Positions 54,001 through 64,000 of a DNA stretch of 64,000 nt are shown here, piece after piece; the stretch's first letter is position 1, and each line of letters begins with the position of its first letter. The DNA comes from Pegea sp. RAD2-039 (Eukaryota; Chordata; Thaliacea; Salpida; Salpidae). The position numbers and the translations under genes were made by a program. The notes below the pieces were generated by a model. The model worked only from the letters and a program-made list of their open reading frames with translations, was not told the DNA's origin and searched no databases. The stretch covers positions 310,001 through 374,000 of the forward strand of contig JAQGEQ010000254.1 in assembly GCA_034620365.1 (NCBI GenBank), read 5' to 3'.

Positions 54001-57000
54001 ATAGATGTTGAAGCTGCAGGGGGCTGCTATGTTCATTTTTACAGCGACAGATCGATAGTTGATACTGGATTTCTGGTCGAATATTCTTTAGGTAAAAAAA
54101 ATTAAATGTTTAATACAATTTTTTGGAATATAAATAAATTTAATTGTTAAATTTTAGAGTACTAAATCTTCGAAGCTTAATCATAGTTATCGATTTAACT
54201 ATTTGTTGTATGATCAGATGGTGATAATTGTCTCGGGGTAACATGTAAAAATGGTGGTCGATGTGTTGATGGAGTGTTCACCTACAATTGTGTTGATTGT
54301 CCTGGATACACTGGCAAAGACTGTGATAAGGGTGAAACTTATTTCTATTAAATTAAAAAAGAATTCCTTAGCTAAAGATATTTGATTTAAAAGTTGATTT
54401 TTTTAGATGTGAATGAATGTGAAAGTAACGTTTGCCCTGAAAATTCTCTTTGTCAAAATACAATTGGATCATTTACTTGTGTCTGTGCAGATTATTTCAT
54501 TGCTACATCAGCTAGTCCTTTGGTTTGTTCTCGTAAGTTTATTTTATACCAGACTTTTGCATGAAAAGCAATAAGATTGACCTATTAAAAAACAAATATT
54601 AAAATTATTTCTTGTTGACAGCACACATTATCCTTTCTTCATGGTCAGCTTCTACTGAAAGTAATGGAGATGTTTTAGTTACACCAGTAATCACAGAGAG
54701 ATGGGCAAATAGTTATGATTATATCAACAACTACAAAGTTCAGCTCATCGGTTATTCAACTCCTGGCTTTTCTGTTATTTCTTCTGATGTTAATGCTGCT
54801 GATTTTAGCGTAAGTTTTTACAGTTATAGCTTGATTCAACTAGATAACTTTCAATTATATATAATATCTTTTATAAAGCAGTTATAAGTTCAACTAGATA
54901 TTAAAAAAAATGATTCACTAAAACTCTATTTGTATTTGTAGCCAATCAGGGTTACAACTGCTCAAAGATATACTTTGTATGGCGTTCGCGTGACAAGAAA
55001 TAATGTTGGAAAAGATTTCTCTAGCGTAGTTTTTGAAAACAGAGGATCAGTAATTAATGTGACGACCTCAGAAACAGGTATTATCATATAAATAGTAGAA
55101 TTATTCATTCTAAGTTCATCATGAATTTTGCTTAAAAAGATCAAAAGTTTCTTAAAGAATATTTTGATCTTATGATATATATATTTGTGGCTCTTTGCTT
55201 TTGTAAGTGATCTCTCTGATAATTCGTTTGAGTTAGTTGGAAAGATAAGAAATCAAATAGAACAATTTAATTGTTCAAACTTTGTAAAAACTAAGTCAAT
55301 GTCATCTACTTGACAAGGGTTAAGCTTATTACTTAAACTAAACCACAGAATGATATAAGAAATTAAAGATACAAAATGATAATTGAAAGATAAAGAAGCC
55401 AATGCTTTCGAAACTTGACTTTTGTGGTGTTTTACAGTTCCAGGAGCTCCTAAAGATTTAACCTCAACTCTTGGTGATGGTGTCATTATTTCGTGGACTC
55501 CTCCTCCAGAAGCCGGGTTCGGTAGAATCCTCTCATACGAGATTAGTATTACAAGAAACAGTTTAGACTGCAAAAAATTTGCTAAGATCAACGACACGAC
55601 TGACTGTGGTGTAATCAAGGTAATATTTGAATTTAATTGGTGGACACATATTGACAAAAGAATCTATTTTCGTTTTAGAGTTACACCTCAGTCACTTCTA
55701 GCTTTGTGTTTACTGATTTTGTTCCTTTTCGTACTTACGAAGTGCGTGTGCGCGCTCTTACAAGCGCTGGTGCCGGTGCTTACAGCGAAACACATCTTTT
55801 CTTAACTGGTGGGACTTCTAATAATAATACTCTTTAATTTTACACACATTACTTTAATTGATTACAGGAAATATTTGTAACATGCTAAAAACAACTGGGT
55901 CTTCTTGTAAATTTAATGAAGCTGTTATCCTGAGTCCCGACTTTCCAGGACCTTATGACGCCATATTCTCCGAAGATTTTTATGTCATTGACTATCGATC
56001 ATCTAAAGGTATCAATTATTTTCAATAAAATTTTTATCAAAAGTGTTTCGTTCAAAGTTTTTGGAATTCTATCTATAGCCGTGATTATTTTGAATTTAAT
56101 TTCGACATTTCAACAGATAATAATTTTACAAATTTTTATTCTAGCTGTTCGTCTGATTATTGAGTTCTTTGATATCGAACCCAATCAAGATTTTCTTGAT
56201 ATCGGATACAAAAAGGTTTCCTTTGATAGCCCATCTCTCAATATAGCCACCTATGTGTAAATAAAAGTTTTTTATGATAATTTATTCTTTAATATAATAC
56301 TATATATACTAAAAATGGATTTTAAATTGCAGAGATAAGACATTGACAGGTGATTTGACAAAGGATAGATTAGTTTATGTGTATCCAAGAAGTATTACTG
56401 ACGGAACCTTATGGCTGAAATTTTCTGTGGATTTATTCAGAAATGATTATGATGGTTTTCAAATCAAATACGAACTAGGTTAAGATTTCAAAATGTTGCT
56501 AATGTCTTTCCTAAAATAATAATTTTGAAATATTACGATTTAATCTTTGCTTCGGCTGAATTATTTCAAATTAATTGTATGTAGATGGAGACGACTGCGT
56601 TGATAGTCCTTGTAAAAATAGTGGTACATGTACTGACGGCATATTTGATTTCACTTGTGAATGTACTGAAGGCTACTTTGGAAAAGATTGTTCTGGTATG
56701 TTAAAAACTTGATCAATTAAATCGGCAAAAATAGAAATATAATATAAATTTAATTGATTGTGTTGATTTCAGTTAATACTGATACTGTCAGAGACTTAAC
56801 AGCAACTGCTGTCTCATATGATCAGCTTTCAATCTCCTGGCTTCCTCCAATTCCGTTATTATCAGGTGTATACAGGTAGAAAAAATAAAAATAAAATTAT
56901 AACAAAATCGAGCAAATGTATTTTGTAACAGTGTACAAGTGAACGATAGAGAAATTAGTAATGTTGAAACCACATCCTATGAGGTAGTTGATTTAGAAGC

Positions 57001-59682
57001 TGAAACAACTTATACAATAACTGTCACTGCATTAAATGAATCTGGAAATGGAAAATCTGCATCTGTAACTGGAACAACTCTTGCTGAAGGAGGTTCATTA
57101 AAAGTTCTTAAAAAATATATTTAAGTTATTTTGAAAGATTCTCTACTATTCTAAGTAACAGCTAAAAGATAAATGCTTTCTTAAAATAACTATTCTATCA
57201 ATTTTTAGTTCCTTCTAAAGTTGGTGACCTCACCGTTGATTATGACGAAACTGATGGTGAGGTAGTTGTAACAGTCACACCACCATCAAAAACGAATGGT
57301 GAATTAACCTCTTATACAATTTTTACAAGGTGAGTTTATTGAAACAGTTCAAAGTAGTTTTCTAGTAAAATGCTAAATATATTTGTAAAGTCATATATGA
57401 AAATAAAAACTTAACTTCTTCACTTTTGTATTTTAAATTAAATTATTAAATTTCTATGAAATTGAAGAAAATAAAGAGATGGTCTGTGACGAAAAAATTA
57501 AATTCCAGAAAATTTTCCCTAATAATTTATTCAGTTTTGAAAATATTTTCAGTTTACTTATGATAAGCTTTAAACAGATTTAATTTCTCAAACTTAACGA
57601 GAAATCATCTTCAATATTTCAACGTAACAAAGTTATTTGTAAAAACTTCAGAATTTTTAGAGTTCAGTTTTATTTGCTCATAATCAGAGTATAATCTAAA
57701 ACTTACAGACCTTTAAAACATTTCATTAACAAACAATCATCTTTTTCAGTATCAAACCTGAAGAGTGTTTGTTGTTTGGTGATTCTAATTGTAACCAAAC
57801 TGTTATTGTGGATGCAACAGAAGGTCCTGTGGTTGCCAGGATACGGGTTGGAAATAGCAGGTACATGATCACGATCCTTGTCACTACTTAAAGATTTTGA
57901 CTTTCTAATAGAGTATTTTAAAATTATATCTAAAAGTCAATTTCAAACAAAAATTAATTCTATTATTTTATGCTTAAAATTAATTTGCTGTTAAAATTGA
58001 AAGCAAGTGGTTTGCCTACTATAATTTTGTTGTTGTGTTTGAAATTAGAACCGTCTCAATTACTGCGTCAGCATCTACTTCAGCAGGAGAAGGCCCCAGA
58101 ACAGAGAAGGTTTTTACCACACCTACAGGAGGTCTGCAACTACTTTTAAATATTTTCTAACTGCTTTATTAATGCTTGTTTATCTTCGAAATAAATTTAT
58201 GTAGCTAAAAATTAAGTTTCTTTGTTTTATTTTTAAAGAACCTGGAGCTCCGTATGACTTGACTGTTGTTGCTTCTGAAACTTCAGCAAATTTGACCTTT
58301 AAAAGATCTTCAACTTACGCTGGACCAGAAATTTATACTTTGGTTGGCACTTCAACAAATGGAGAATCTATACAGAAGGTAGGCAAGATTGAATTTACGA
58401 AAAACTTAATTGTGTAGATACTGTGTGTCAGTTTCTGTAAATAATCAAACAATTTGTGTTTAGGTGTTTGAGCACAGTTATACAACAGATCCTATTGAAG
58501 TTTCAATAAAGGGACTTTCAGAAGGATACGGCTATATCTTTTATGTAGTTGCAAATATATCTGACAAAGTTTCAGAAAGATCAAATTTAGCATTAATCTA
58601 TCGACGTAAGTTTGAAATACTCTTTACTTAATTTTAGGTGAAATTTTATCAAAGAACTGATTAATTTTTGTGTCAACAACAGCACCTGTTGTAAATGAAA
58701 AAACCTCTGATGAGGTTACAAGCTCGCTTACACCAGAAGCGGGTTCATCTCCTACAACATACTCATTTAAAATTGTCAATCCTTGCCAAATTAAAAGTTC
58801 ACTATTCGATGAAAAGGGTGGTAGTGTAACAAGCATCGATATAATTGTAAAAGAGGATTCTACTTCTAAAGACACAGGTAAGATCAAATCTACTTCTCCA
58901 ACAAACAAATTTTAGCTTAAAAACAGTCATTTTATTGGTTGTTTTTCTGTTTTAGAACCTGGTTTTTGGTCTCCTGCATTTTTCAATGAGGACTCAAAAG
59001 TAACACCTTATGTAGCTGCGACAGTTTCTTGCGCCGCTGCAAGACAAGCTTCTTCTGAGTCGTCGTTTGTAGTTGGTATGTTGACAAGACTGTCATCATA
59101 AATATAAAAGCTTATTTCAACTTATTTTCTGATTACAGGTGAAGACCAGGGTTGTAGAAGCAAACCAACTAATAAGTGTAATGGGCCGTTACCAGCTGGC
59201 AGAAAGTATAATGTCGCTTATCAAGGATATAATCCAGCACTAATGAAGTCTTCTAGAAGCGAATTTTCAAAACCAATATCAGTTCAGCCGCTTCCATGTA
59301 ATTAAAAACATTTATAAGTAGTTAGTACTAACAAAGTTTGCTTATCTAAACAAAATACTTTCGATTATGATGATTTGAAAATTTAATATTTTTATAGCTG
59401 GTTTACAACCTGGAGAAATCGCCGCTATTGTGATTGGTTGTCTCATATTTTTGATACTTCTTATACTTTTAATAGTGTTCTGCGTCAGACGAAGGTAACT
59501 TCTTATAATTATCTCAAGACATATTCCTTCTATCAATTTTCATTTTATCCTTTCTAATAAGATATTTTTTTAGACGTAGAAATCGAAGTCATAATTTACC
59601 AAGAGCTGGTACAGTTAATCCTGCCTTCAAAGAAAAGAAATACGATGTTACTGTCAGTACCGCGTATAGTAAAGATGTCTAA
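36091..59682 (+). CDS. Giant type I membrane protein with 56 EGF, CUB-like and FN3 domains
   Basis: I assemble about 82 exons, nearly all phase 1-1, encoding ~3,450 residues. The signal peptide ([17 protein letters not shown]) starts at 36091. A CUB-like domain (36265-36958) and one EGF module (37035-37157) follow. An array of 52 mostly calcium-binding EGF modules (D-I-D/N-E-C starts) occupies 37223-53450. Then come a CUB-like domain (53513-54091), two EGFs (54218-54532), FN3-like domains (54622-55808), a CUB-like domain (55869-56478), an EGF (56585-56695) and about four more FN3 domains (56773-59297). A TM helix ([20 protein letters not shown]) and an Arg-rich stop-transfer with a ~40-residue tail containing NPAF close the protein. 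No catalytic domain is present, so adhesion or recognition is the likely role. The last extracellular segment ([17 protein letters not shown]) recalls the membrane-proximal region of receptor tyrosine phosphatases. I do not recognise a named orthologue. Confidence 0.93.
37630..38776. other. Longest intron of the EGF array (1.15 kb)
   Basis: This separates EGF modules 2 and 3. It is AT-rich, without a recognisable EGF exon or other feature. Confidence 0.7.
38777..40147 (+). repeat. Segmental duplication block A of the EGF array
   Basis: This holds EGF exons at 38777, 39060, 39322 and 39613 with their introns. Exons and introns are near-identical to block B about 2.75 kb downstream. The long intron 39736-40147 is also shared with block B (42488-42895). 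Confidence 0.9.
41529..42895 (+). repeat. Segmental duplication block B of the EGF array
   Basis: EGF exons at 41529, 41813, 42075 and 42365 with introns matching blocks A and C. The intron before the second exon is 161 bases here (41652-41812), 160 in block A, and 161 both in block C and at 37346-37506. Confidence 0.9.
44274..45234 (+). repeat. Segmental duplication block C of the EGF array
   Basis: EGF exons at 44274, 44558, 44820 and 45112 with matching introns. The last exon is followed by the intron type of the ETDNCAPTA class, unlike blocks A and B. The block edge was therefore reshuffled. Confidence 0.88.
46953..47629 (+). repeat. Segmental duplication block D of the EGF array
   Basis: EGF exons at 46953, 47215 and 47507 and their introns are almost identical to block C, 2,395 bases upstream. 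In the exon at 47215, [12 protein letters not shown] is shared only with the exon at 44820. Confidence 0.88.
48019..48044 (+). pseudogene. Relic EGF exon inside an intron
   Basis: After an AG at 48017-48018 the bases read D-A-N-E-C-F-V-D-T. This resembles the opening of EGF exons of the ETDNCAPTA class, then decays with no further cysteine pattern or donor. It lies in the unusually long intron 47630-48215, right before a complete exon of that class. Confidence 0.5.
49356..49849. other. Intron of ~0.5 kb with a more complex, G+C-richer patch
   Basis: The segment around 49590-49720 is less AT-rich than other introns. It does not match other parts of the window. No ORF or RNA gene is recognised. 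It may be an old insertion. Confidence 0.4.
50582..50625. repeat. 44-base structured dispersed element, copy 2
   Basis: Second copy of the element at 10145, inside the intron between EGF modules 41 and 42 (50424-50718). On the plus strand it can fold as AGGAG, a bulged A, GTGC, a 9-base loop, GCAC and CTCCT. Several differences from copy 1 change the stem register yet keep a hairpin. Confidence 0.6.
51378..52221 (+). repeat. Recent tandem duplication of an EGF exon pair
   Basis: Exons 51378-51494 plus 51596-51718 are repeated as 51881-51997 plus 52099-52221, a period of 503 bases. The intron inside each pair (starting GTAATTTTTGTAATGTTAC) is nearly identical between copies. The products share [19 protein letters not shown] and CFFKTDDCS cores. 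Confidence 0.93.
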
Positions 59683-59730
59683 GACAATTGCTTGGTTTTG
59701 CTTTTATGAATAATCAATCAGTTTAAAAAG

Positions 59731-59736
59731 AATAAA
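59731..59736 (+). terminator. Candidate polyadenylation signal of the EGF receptor gene
   Basis: AATAAA lies 49 bases after the stop codon. The AT-rich 3' flank contains alternatives. Confidence 0.45.
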
Positions 59737-61328
59737 AAGTATACTAATATCGAAGTTAAGTTTGTTGTAAGATTTTATCAAGCATTTAATGAAAAGATAT
59801 TATTACTGGCAAACGTATTGTATCAAATTAGCACTTACCAAACTTCAGTATTAGCTACCAAAGTGTTTTAATAATATACTATTCGAAAGCTATGCTAACA
59901 TTTTGTAATATCTTATAATGATAAATTGTTTTTATATAATATTCTTTTGAAATATTCTTAACTTTAGTCATATGACGAAATGTTTATTTTTTTGACGACT
60001 TAAGTACCCTAACTTTCTTTAATATATTTCTTAATAATATTCTAATAAACTTTAGAAATTTATTTGTCGCCAATAAAATTCATCTTTAAATTTTAGTCAA
60101 TGAATTTATTAGCTGGTGTAAATCACTAAAATTGAAAGTTATCTGAACTAAGAGAGCTTTATACAAGAGATTTTCTTTTCACAGCTTCTCTATTTTAGTT
60201 TTTTCTTATTTTTTTATGAATACAGGAAATTATATTTAAGAATAATTTTGTCGCAAAAGTTATTAAGCATCACAAAATAAATAATGAAATTTATAAATAA
60301 TAAATAATGTAACTTATTTGGATTAAAAACTTAATTGTTAATATCGTTTTACTATCACACAAGTTAAGGTTTATTAAAAAATAAACAATTTATTTACAAG
60401 CAGAGATATATTAAACAGAATACTTTTTAACTTTTTCAAATTAAATACTTAAAATAAGATTTTTCAAACTCACTAGATTGATAACTTTTGATATTTATCT
60501 GTTTAGAACAAAATAAGTTCATGGAAAAATATATTTGTACAAACTTACACAGTGAGATATCAAATTAAATGTTATGGAAAGAAAACGTTTTTCATCATTT
60601 TTGTATTTTTATCAGTCTGGTCATGCGTGCTTAAAGTCGATTTCTTGGTTTTTAAATATTTCAACATTAATTTTTTCCGGGTTTTTAAAAAATAATTGCT
60701 TAAAGTATTTAAAGAAATACTTCTATTTTAAATTAGATGCTTGCTCAGTGGAGCCGAACATAGCAGAGGTTTAAACTTTAAGCTTTAGGGTGCCAAAAAT
60801 TTTATGAATATTTCCCTTTTTCTTCTGATAATGAGCAGAATTAATAATATTTTGCAGTTACCACATCAAAGTATACAAATTGGAAACTAAAAAAGTTTAA
60901 ATTTGTTTTTAAATTATACCTCTATAAAATATCTCAATTATTTATTTTCATAAAATAATCTGATGACAAAAACTCAGCCTTTTTTTATATAGACTAAAAG
61001 ACTGTTTCTTAGCAAAAACTTTTTCTTCCAAACAAAAATAACATTTTATGGATGAAATAAGGCAAAATGGTGGCTTGTATTACATTTGAAAGCCTCTTTC
61101 ATTTAAGAGCTGATAAATGTTGATACGCATAAAGTACGTATTGCAACGAGGAAGATACAACATAATGAAGAAGATGAGAAATACACAAACTTTAAAGCAA
61201 CAAAAACAGCTTTTTTTTGCACTACTAAAACATCTATTTATGTTTCTTATCTACTTACCAAATATCCAAGAGACAAGTTTTATTGATCATTGGTTGTAAT
61301 TATCTGTGACTAGACTCTACAAGTAGAA

Positions 61329-61334
61329 TTTATT
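61329..61334 (-). terminator. Candidate polyadenylation signal of the LGR gene
   Basis: AATAAA on the minus strand, about 140 bases past the stop codon at 61475. Confidence 0.4.
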
Positions 61335-61474
61335 TAATTTTATGCAAATTTAACACCATAAGAATAAATAATTATCCTTCAATGTTGTTCTATCTAACTT
61401 AATCTTTATAAGGTTTGTCAAACAGTATAATGGCAGTGTTAAATACCAAGAAATAACTAAATACTCAGAATCTT

Positions 61475-63819
61475 TTAGACTATTTCTCCTTTGCTGAGAG
61501 TTTGTGTTGCATTTGTGACATAACGTCTTCTGTCAATAGCTGGGTAGATACTGCGACTGTTTTGATTGGACGATAAAGTTGAAGAAAACTCAGCTGATCG
61601 ATGATGGTGATTCTGATTCCAAGACCTTGCTTCTAATTGTTGAGAGCAAAAGTAATCAGGCTCTGATTGAATGCCTGAGTCTTTAGATGCAGATGAGTCA
61701 CTGGAGTGAGAAAACTTCCCATTTCCACTTTCTATGACCTTCACTTCTTGTTGAGATGAATTTGGAGCTTCTGGAGTTTTATCTGGTTGGATATGAACTG
61801 CTATACAAGTTGATTTTCTGTTGTAACAGATTTGACTTCTTCTTGCATGGGACACACTTTCTGGACCACTAGACTCTCCGATACTTTCAATATCAGCATC
61901 ACCATCTGAGCAAAGATCACAAGCATGTCGATGGACCTCATCAAGTGAATCTTCATCTCCAGTGATTGATAAAGATCGTGCGCATCGATGTGATGAGAAT
62001 GGATCTATAACAAAAGCTGAAGAGCTGATGTCAGAATCCATTCCACAACAAATTGATTTATTCATGAGATCATATGAGCTGTTTTCATCTGTAAACGAGT
62101 CACATTCTTTTGTTGTTTTAGTTCTTACATGCTGAGCAGAGTCATAACAGTTTGTTTCTGAAACGTTATGAAACGTAAACTCATTCCCCATCAGATCTGT
62201 TTCATTCTTTTCTTTCAAATCTCTTTTTACAAATTGACACTTACAAACAGTATCGTAAATCGTGTTTAACACGAAACAGAAATCCGATCTTAATGTGCGA
62301 TTGAAGATGATATACAAGAGAAGGTTAACTATAAGTTTTAAAGCTATTAATAATAGTGAACTATTGAGAAGAAAAGAGACATTTAACAAGGACTTTAAAC
62401 CACCATCATCATCGTATTCAATCCATTCACCTGCAAATGATGGGTATGTAATGATTGTCGATGCCAGTAATGCATAAGCAGCCAAAGGTGCCAATAAAAG
62501 CAAGTTTAAAACTATCATCAAAACAAGTTGTCTTCTTGTTTCTCTATGCCCGTTTTCTTTGTCAGATTCCTTGTTTGGACAGAGTAACCGAAAACAAATC
62601 ACCACAGCCATGCCACTTGTTACTAAAAATGCTATTGTTAAAGCGATTGAAAAAGGGAACTTTAGCGCCCAGGGTAGACATGTTGCTCCGTTTGTTGATG
62701 GTAATAAATGCTCAATATTTGCTGACCTAACTTGTGATAACCCATCGCTATACATTGTCACAATTGCTGTTGCTATAGCATTAGTCCAGCTGGCACCAAT
62801 AATCAAAGCGATAACATTACGACTGAGATGTTTTTGTGGATTATTTGGATGTTTTAAGACTAAATAGCGTTCAAATGCTACTAGTGTAAGTGTAAACAGA
62901 CTCAACTGAATACCAGCAACTAGTACAAAACCTATTGTAGTACACAAAAACGAACGTTCCCACCTAGCCCCTTCAGCAGCAAAGTTTCCTTTTGTTTGAT
63001 TGTCATATGCAAGTATAACAACAAAGTATAAGCAAGTTATTGCATCTGCAAAGAGCAAATGACAAAATATTGCATCAAATGTTGAGTCGGGTTTATTTGT
63101 CTTCATAACTTCTTCTTCAACATTTTCTATGTTGCTTTTTTTATTCATCTTTTGTTGTATAAAAGGATGTGAAAGTTTCATGATAAAAATTATCATATCA
63201 ATGAATATAATAAATGAACCAAACAACCATAAGGTGTTCCGTAGATAGGATGATGGTAAGAGGTCTACACAAGGAGTAAGCTCATTTGCATAAGGATAAC
63301 AAACAAAATCAGTTGATTGTTGTAAATGGAAGTTGTAAGTAGTCTTGTATTTAGAAATTTCTTTTTCTTTCTGTAAAATTTTAGAAGAAAATTTAAGCAA
63401 ACAAATTATGCTAAAATAAAGTTTACTTTCTAAATGTGTAAATATTTCCGTCGATTCTAAAGAATAAAAGTTAACGAGCAGTTAACAGACACCAAATTCT
63501 ATTTGCGATTTTAATGCTAGTTCTCTATTTACATTTATAGCCTATTGGTGCTTAAGTAAATAATTCTATTTGTATAAATAAAATAAACTACTGCAAAAAA
63601 CAAACAAGACATTTATTTTGATAAATAATATTAAATTTTTTAATTACTTTGTTTATAAATGGGCAGCAATGGTAGTAATAAGTCGCATCTAGTCTGTTTA
63701 GCATCTGCAATGACTGAGAAGGAATATGTAGCAATAATGGAAGTCCAGTAAGATTAAGATGCCGCAGTGTTTGCATTCCTAGAGTTGGTAGAGCCGAAAC
63801 CAAGTTGTAAGCTAAATTT
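61475..63819 (-). CDS. Leucine-rich-repeat GPCR (LGR family), last two exons
   Basis: The C-terminal part of a large-ectodomain class A receptor; the LRR exons lie beyond the right edge. Exon 63819-63648 encodes the last LRR and hinge (GMQTLRHLNLTGLPLLLHIP, then YYYHCCPF), the two-cysteine hinge typical of LGRs. Exon 63370-61475 carries the rest of the hinge (VCYPYANELTPC), seven TM helices and the tail. Numbering from the in-frame ATG at 63400 (itself intronic), TM helices lie at about 52-75, 108-133, 150-175, 195-217, 247-272, 288-313 and 339-366. ERY follows TM3 at 177-179. TM7 has NLLLY in place of NPxxY, and intracellular loop 1 is ~30 residues. The ~275-residue tail is Ser/His-rich. The 7TM part is encoded by one exon, as in many LGRs. 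Whether it belongs to the hormone-receptor type or the LGR4/5/6 type is unresolved. Confidence 0.9.
62312..62326 (-). other. TM7 motif NLLLY in place of NPxxY
   Basis: The class A activation motif at the end of TM7 reads N-L-L-L-Y. Asn and Tyr are kept but the proline is lost. The position is confirmed by the following FNRTLRSDF, the usual start of helix 8. Confidence 0.75.
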
Positions 63820-64000
63820 CTGTTTCGAAAAGTAAACGATTAGCTTTCTTTAATTTATTAAGTTGATTTAGTTTTGTTGGTAGAAAATACTTTGATGTGG
63901 TTTACAGTTTCATTAGTTTAATTTCATTGATACAATCATTTGTTTTTACAAGTTGATCAAATTTATTTGTTAATTAGGTGTCTATTTTTAAACATTTTTA
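63820..64000 (-). other. Intron of the LGR gene reaching the window edge
   Basis: AT-rich sequence before the acceptor at 63820. I see no exon in it. The upstream LRR exons must lie further right. Confidence 0.6.

Larger units (their letters stand above)
59683..61474. other. Intergenic region between convergent genes
   Basis: The EGF receptor gene (plus) and the LGR gene (minus) converge here. The region is AT-rich and contains both 3'UTRs. No further gene is supported. Short chance ORFs near 60574 and 61117 have no recognisable features. Confidence 0.6.

Noticed and set aside
55253..55657. A 134-codon minus-strand ORF over an FN3 exon.
   Set aside because: It crosses an intron and the antisense of a clear FN3 exon, and it has no recognisable features of its own.

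Overview
The window is nuclear DNA of an invertebrate animal. It is AT-rich (I estimate roughly 70% A+T by eye) and has spliceosomal GT-AG introns, many only 45-80 bases long. It carries metazoan families: a CACHD1/alpha2-delta-like subunit, a ciliary dynein, a mosaic EGF/CUB/FN3 receptor and an LRR-containing GPCR. It also has a tRNA-Gly that matches, from memory, the standard animal gene. I cannot name the phylum. Compact introns and these families fit several early-branching or fast-evolving invertebrate groups.

Layout. 1-3251 (minus): the first ~847 codons of a VWA/Cache-domain protein (CACHD1/alpha2-delta superfamily), cut by the left edge. 4494-8877 (minus): a complete 18-exon chitobiase-type beta-N-acetylhexosaminidase (GH20), predicted to be secreted and GPI-anchored. 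9178-9519: two tandem fragments copied from exon 1 of the first gene. 9815-about 10045 (plus): a very small gene for a secreted cysteine-containing peptide, with its own TATA box and polyA signal. 11746-29828 (plus): an axonemal inner-arm dynein heavy chain (DNAH3/7/12 group). Its introns hold a tRNA-Gly(GCC) gene, a ~75-copy 18-bp minisatellite and a cluster of TGACGTCA palindromes. 29829-36090: AT-rich non-coding DNA. 36091-59682 (plus): an ~82-exon gene for a type I membrane protein of ~3,450 residues. It has a CUB-like domain, 56 EGF modules (52 in one array), more CUB-like and FN3 domains, one TM helix and a short tail. 61475-63819 (minus): the C-terminal two exons of a leucine-rich-repeat GPCR (LGR family), cut by the right edge.

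The genes do not form an operon or an obvious shared pathway. Several act at the cell surface or in the secretory route: the VWA/Cache subunit, GPI-chitobiase, secreted peptide, EGF receptor and LGR. The dynein serves motile cilia. The most notable structural signal is the EGF receptor gene. Blocks of exons with their introns have been duplicated several times and remain nearly identical, so the receptor may vary in length between individuals. The small secreted-peptide gene and the structured 44-base element found in two places are the best candidates for undescribed features.
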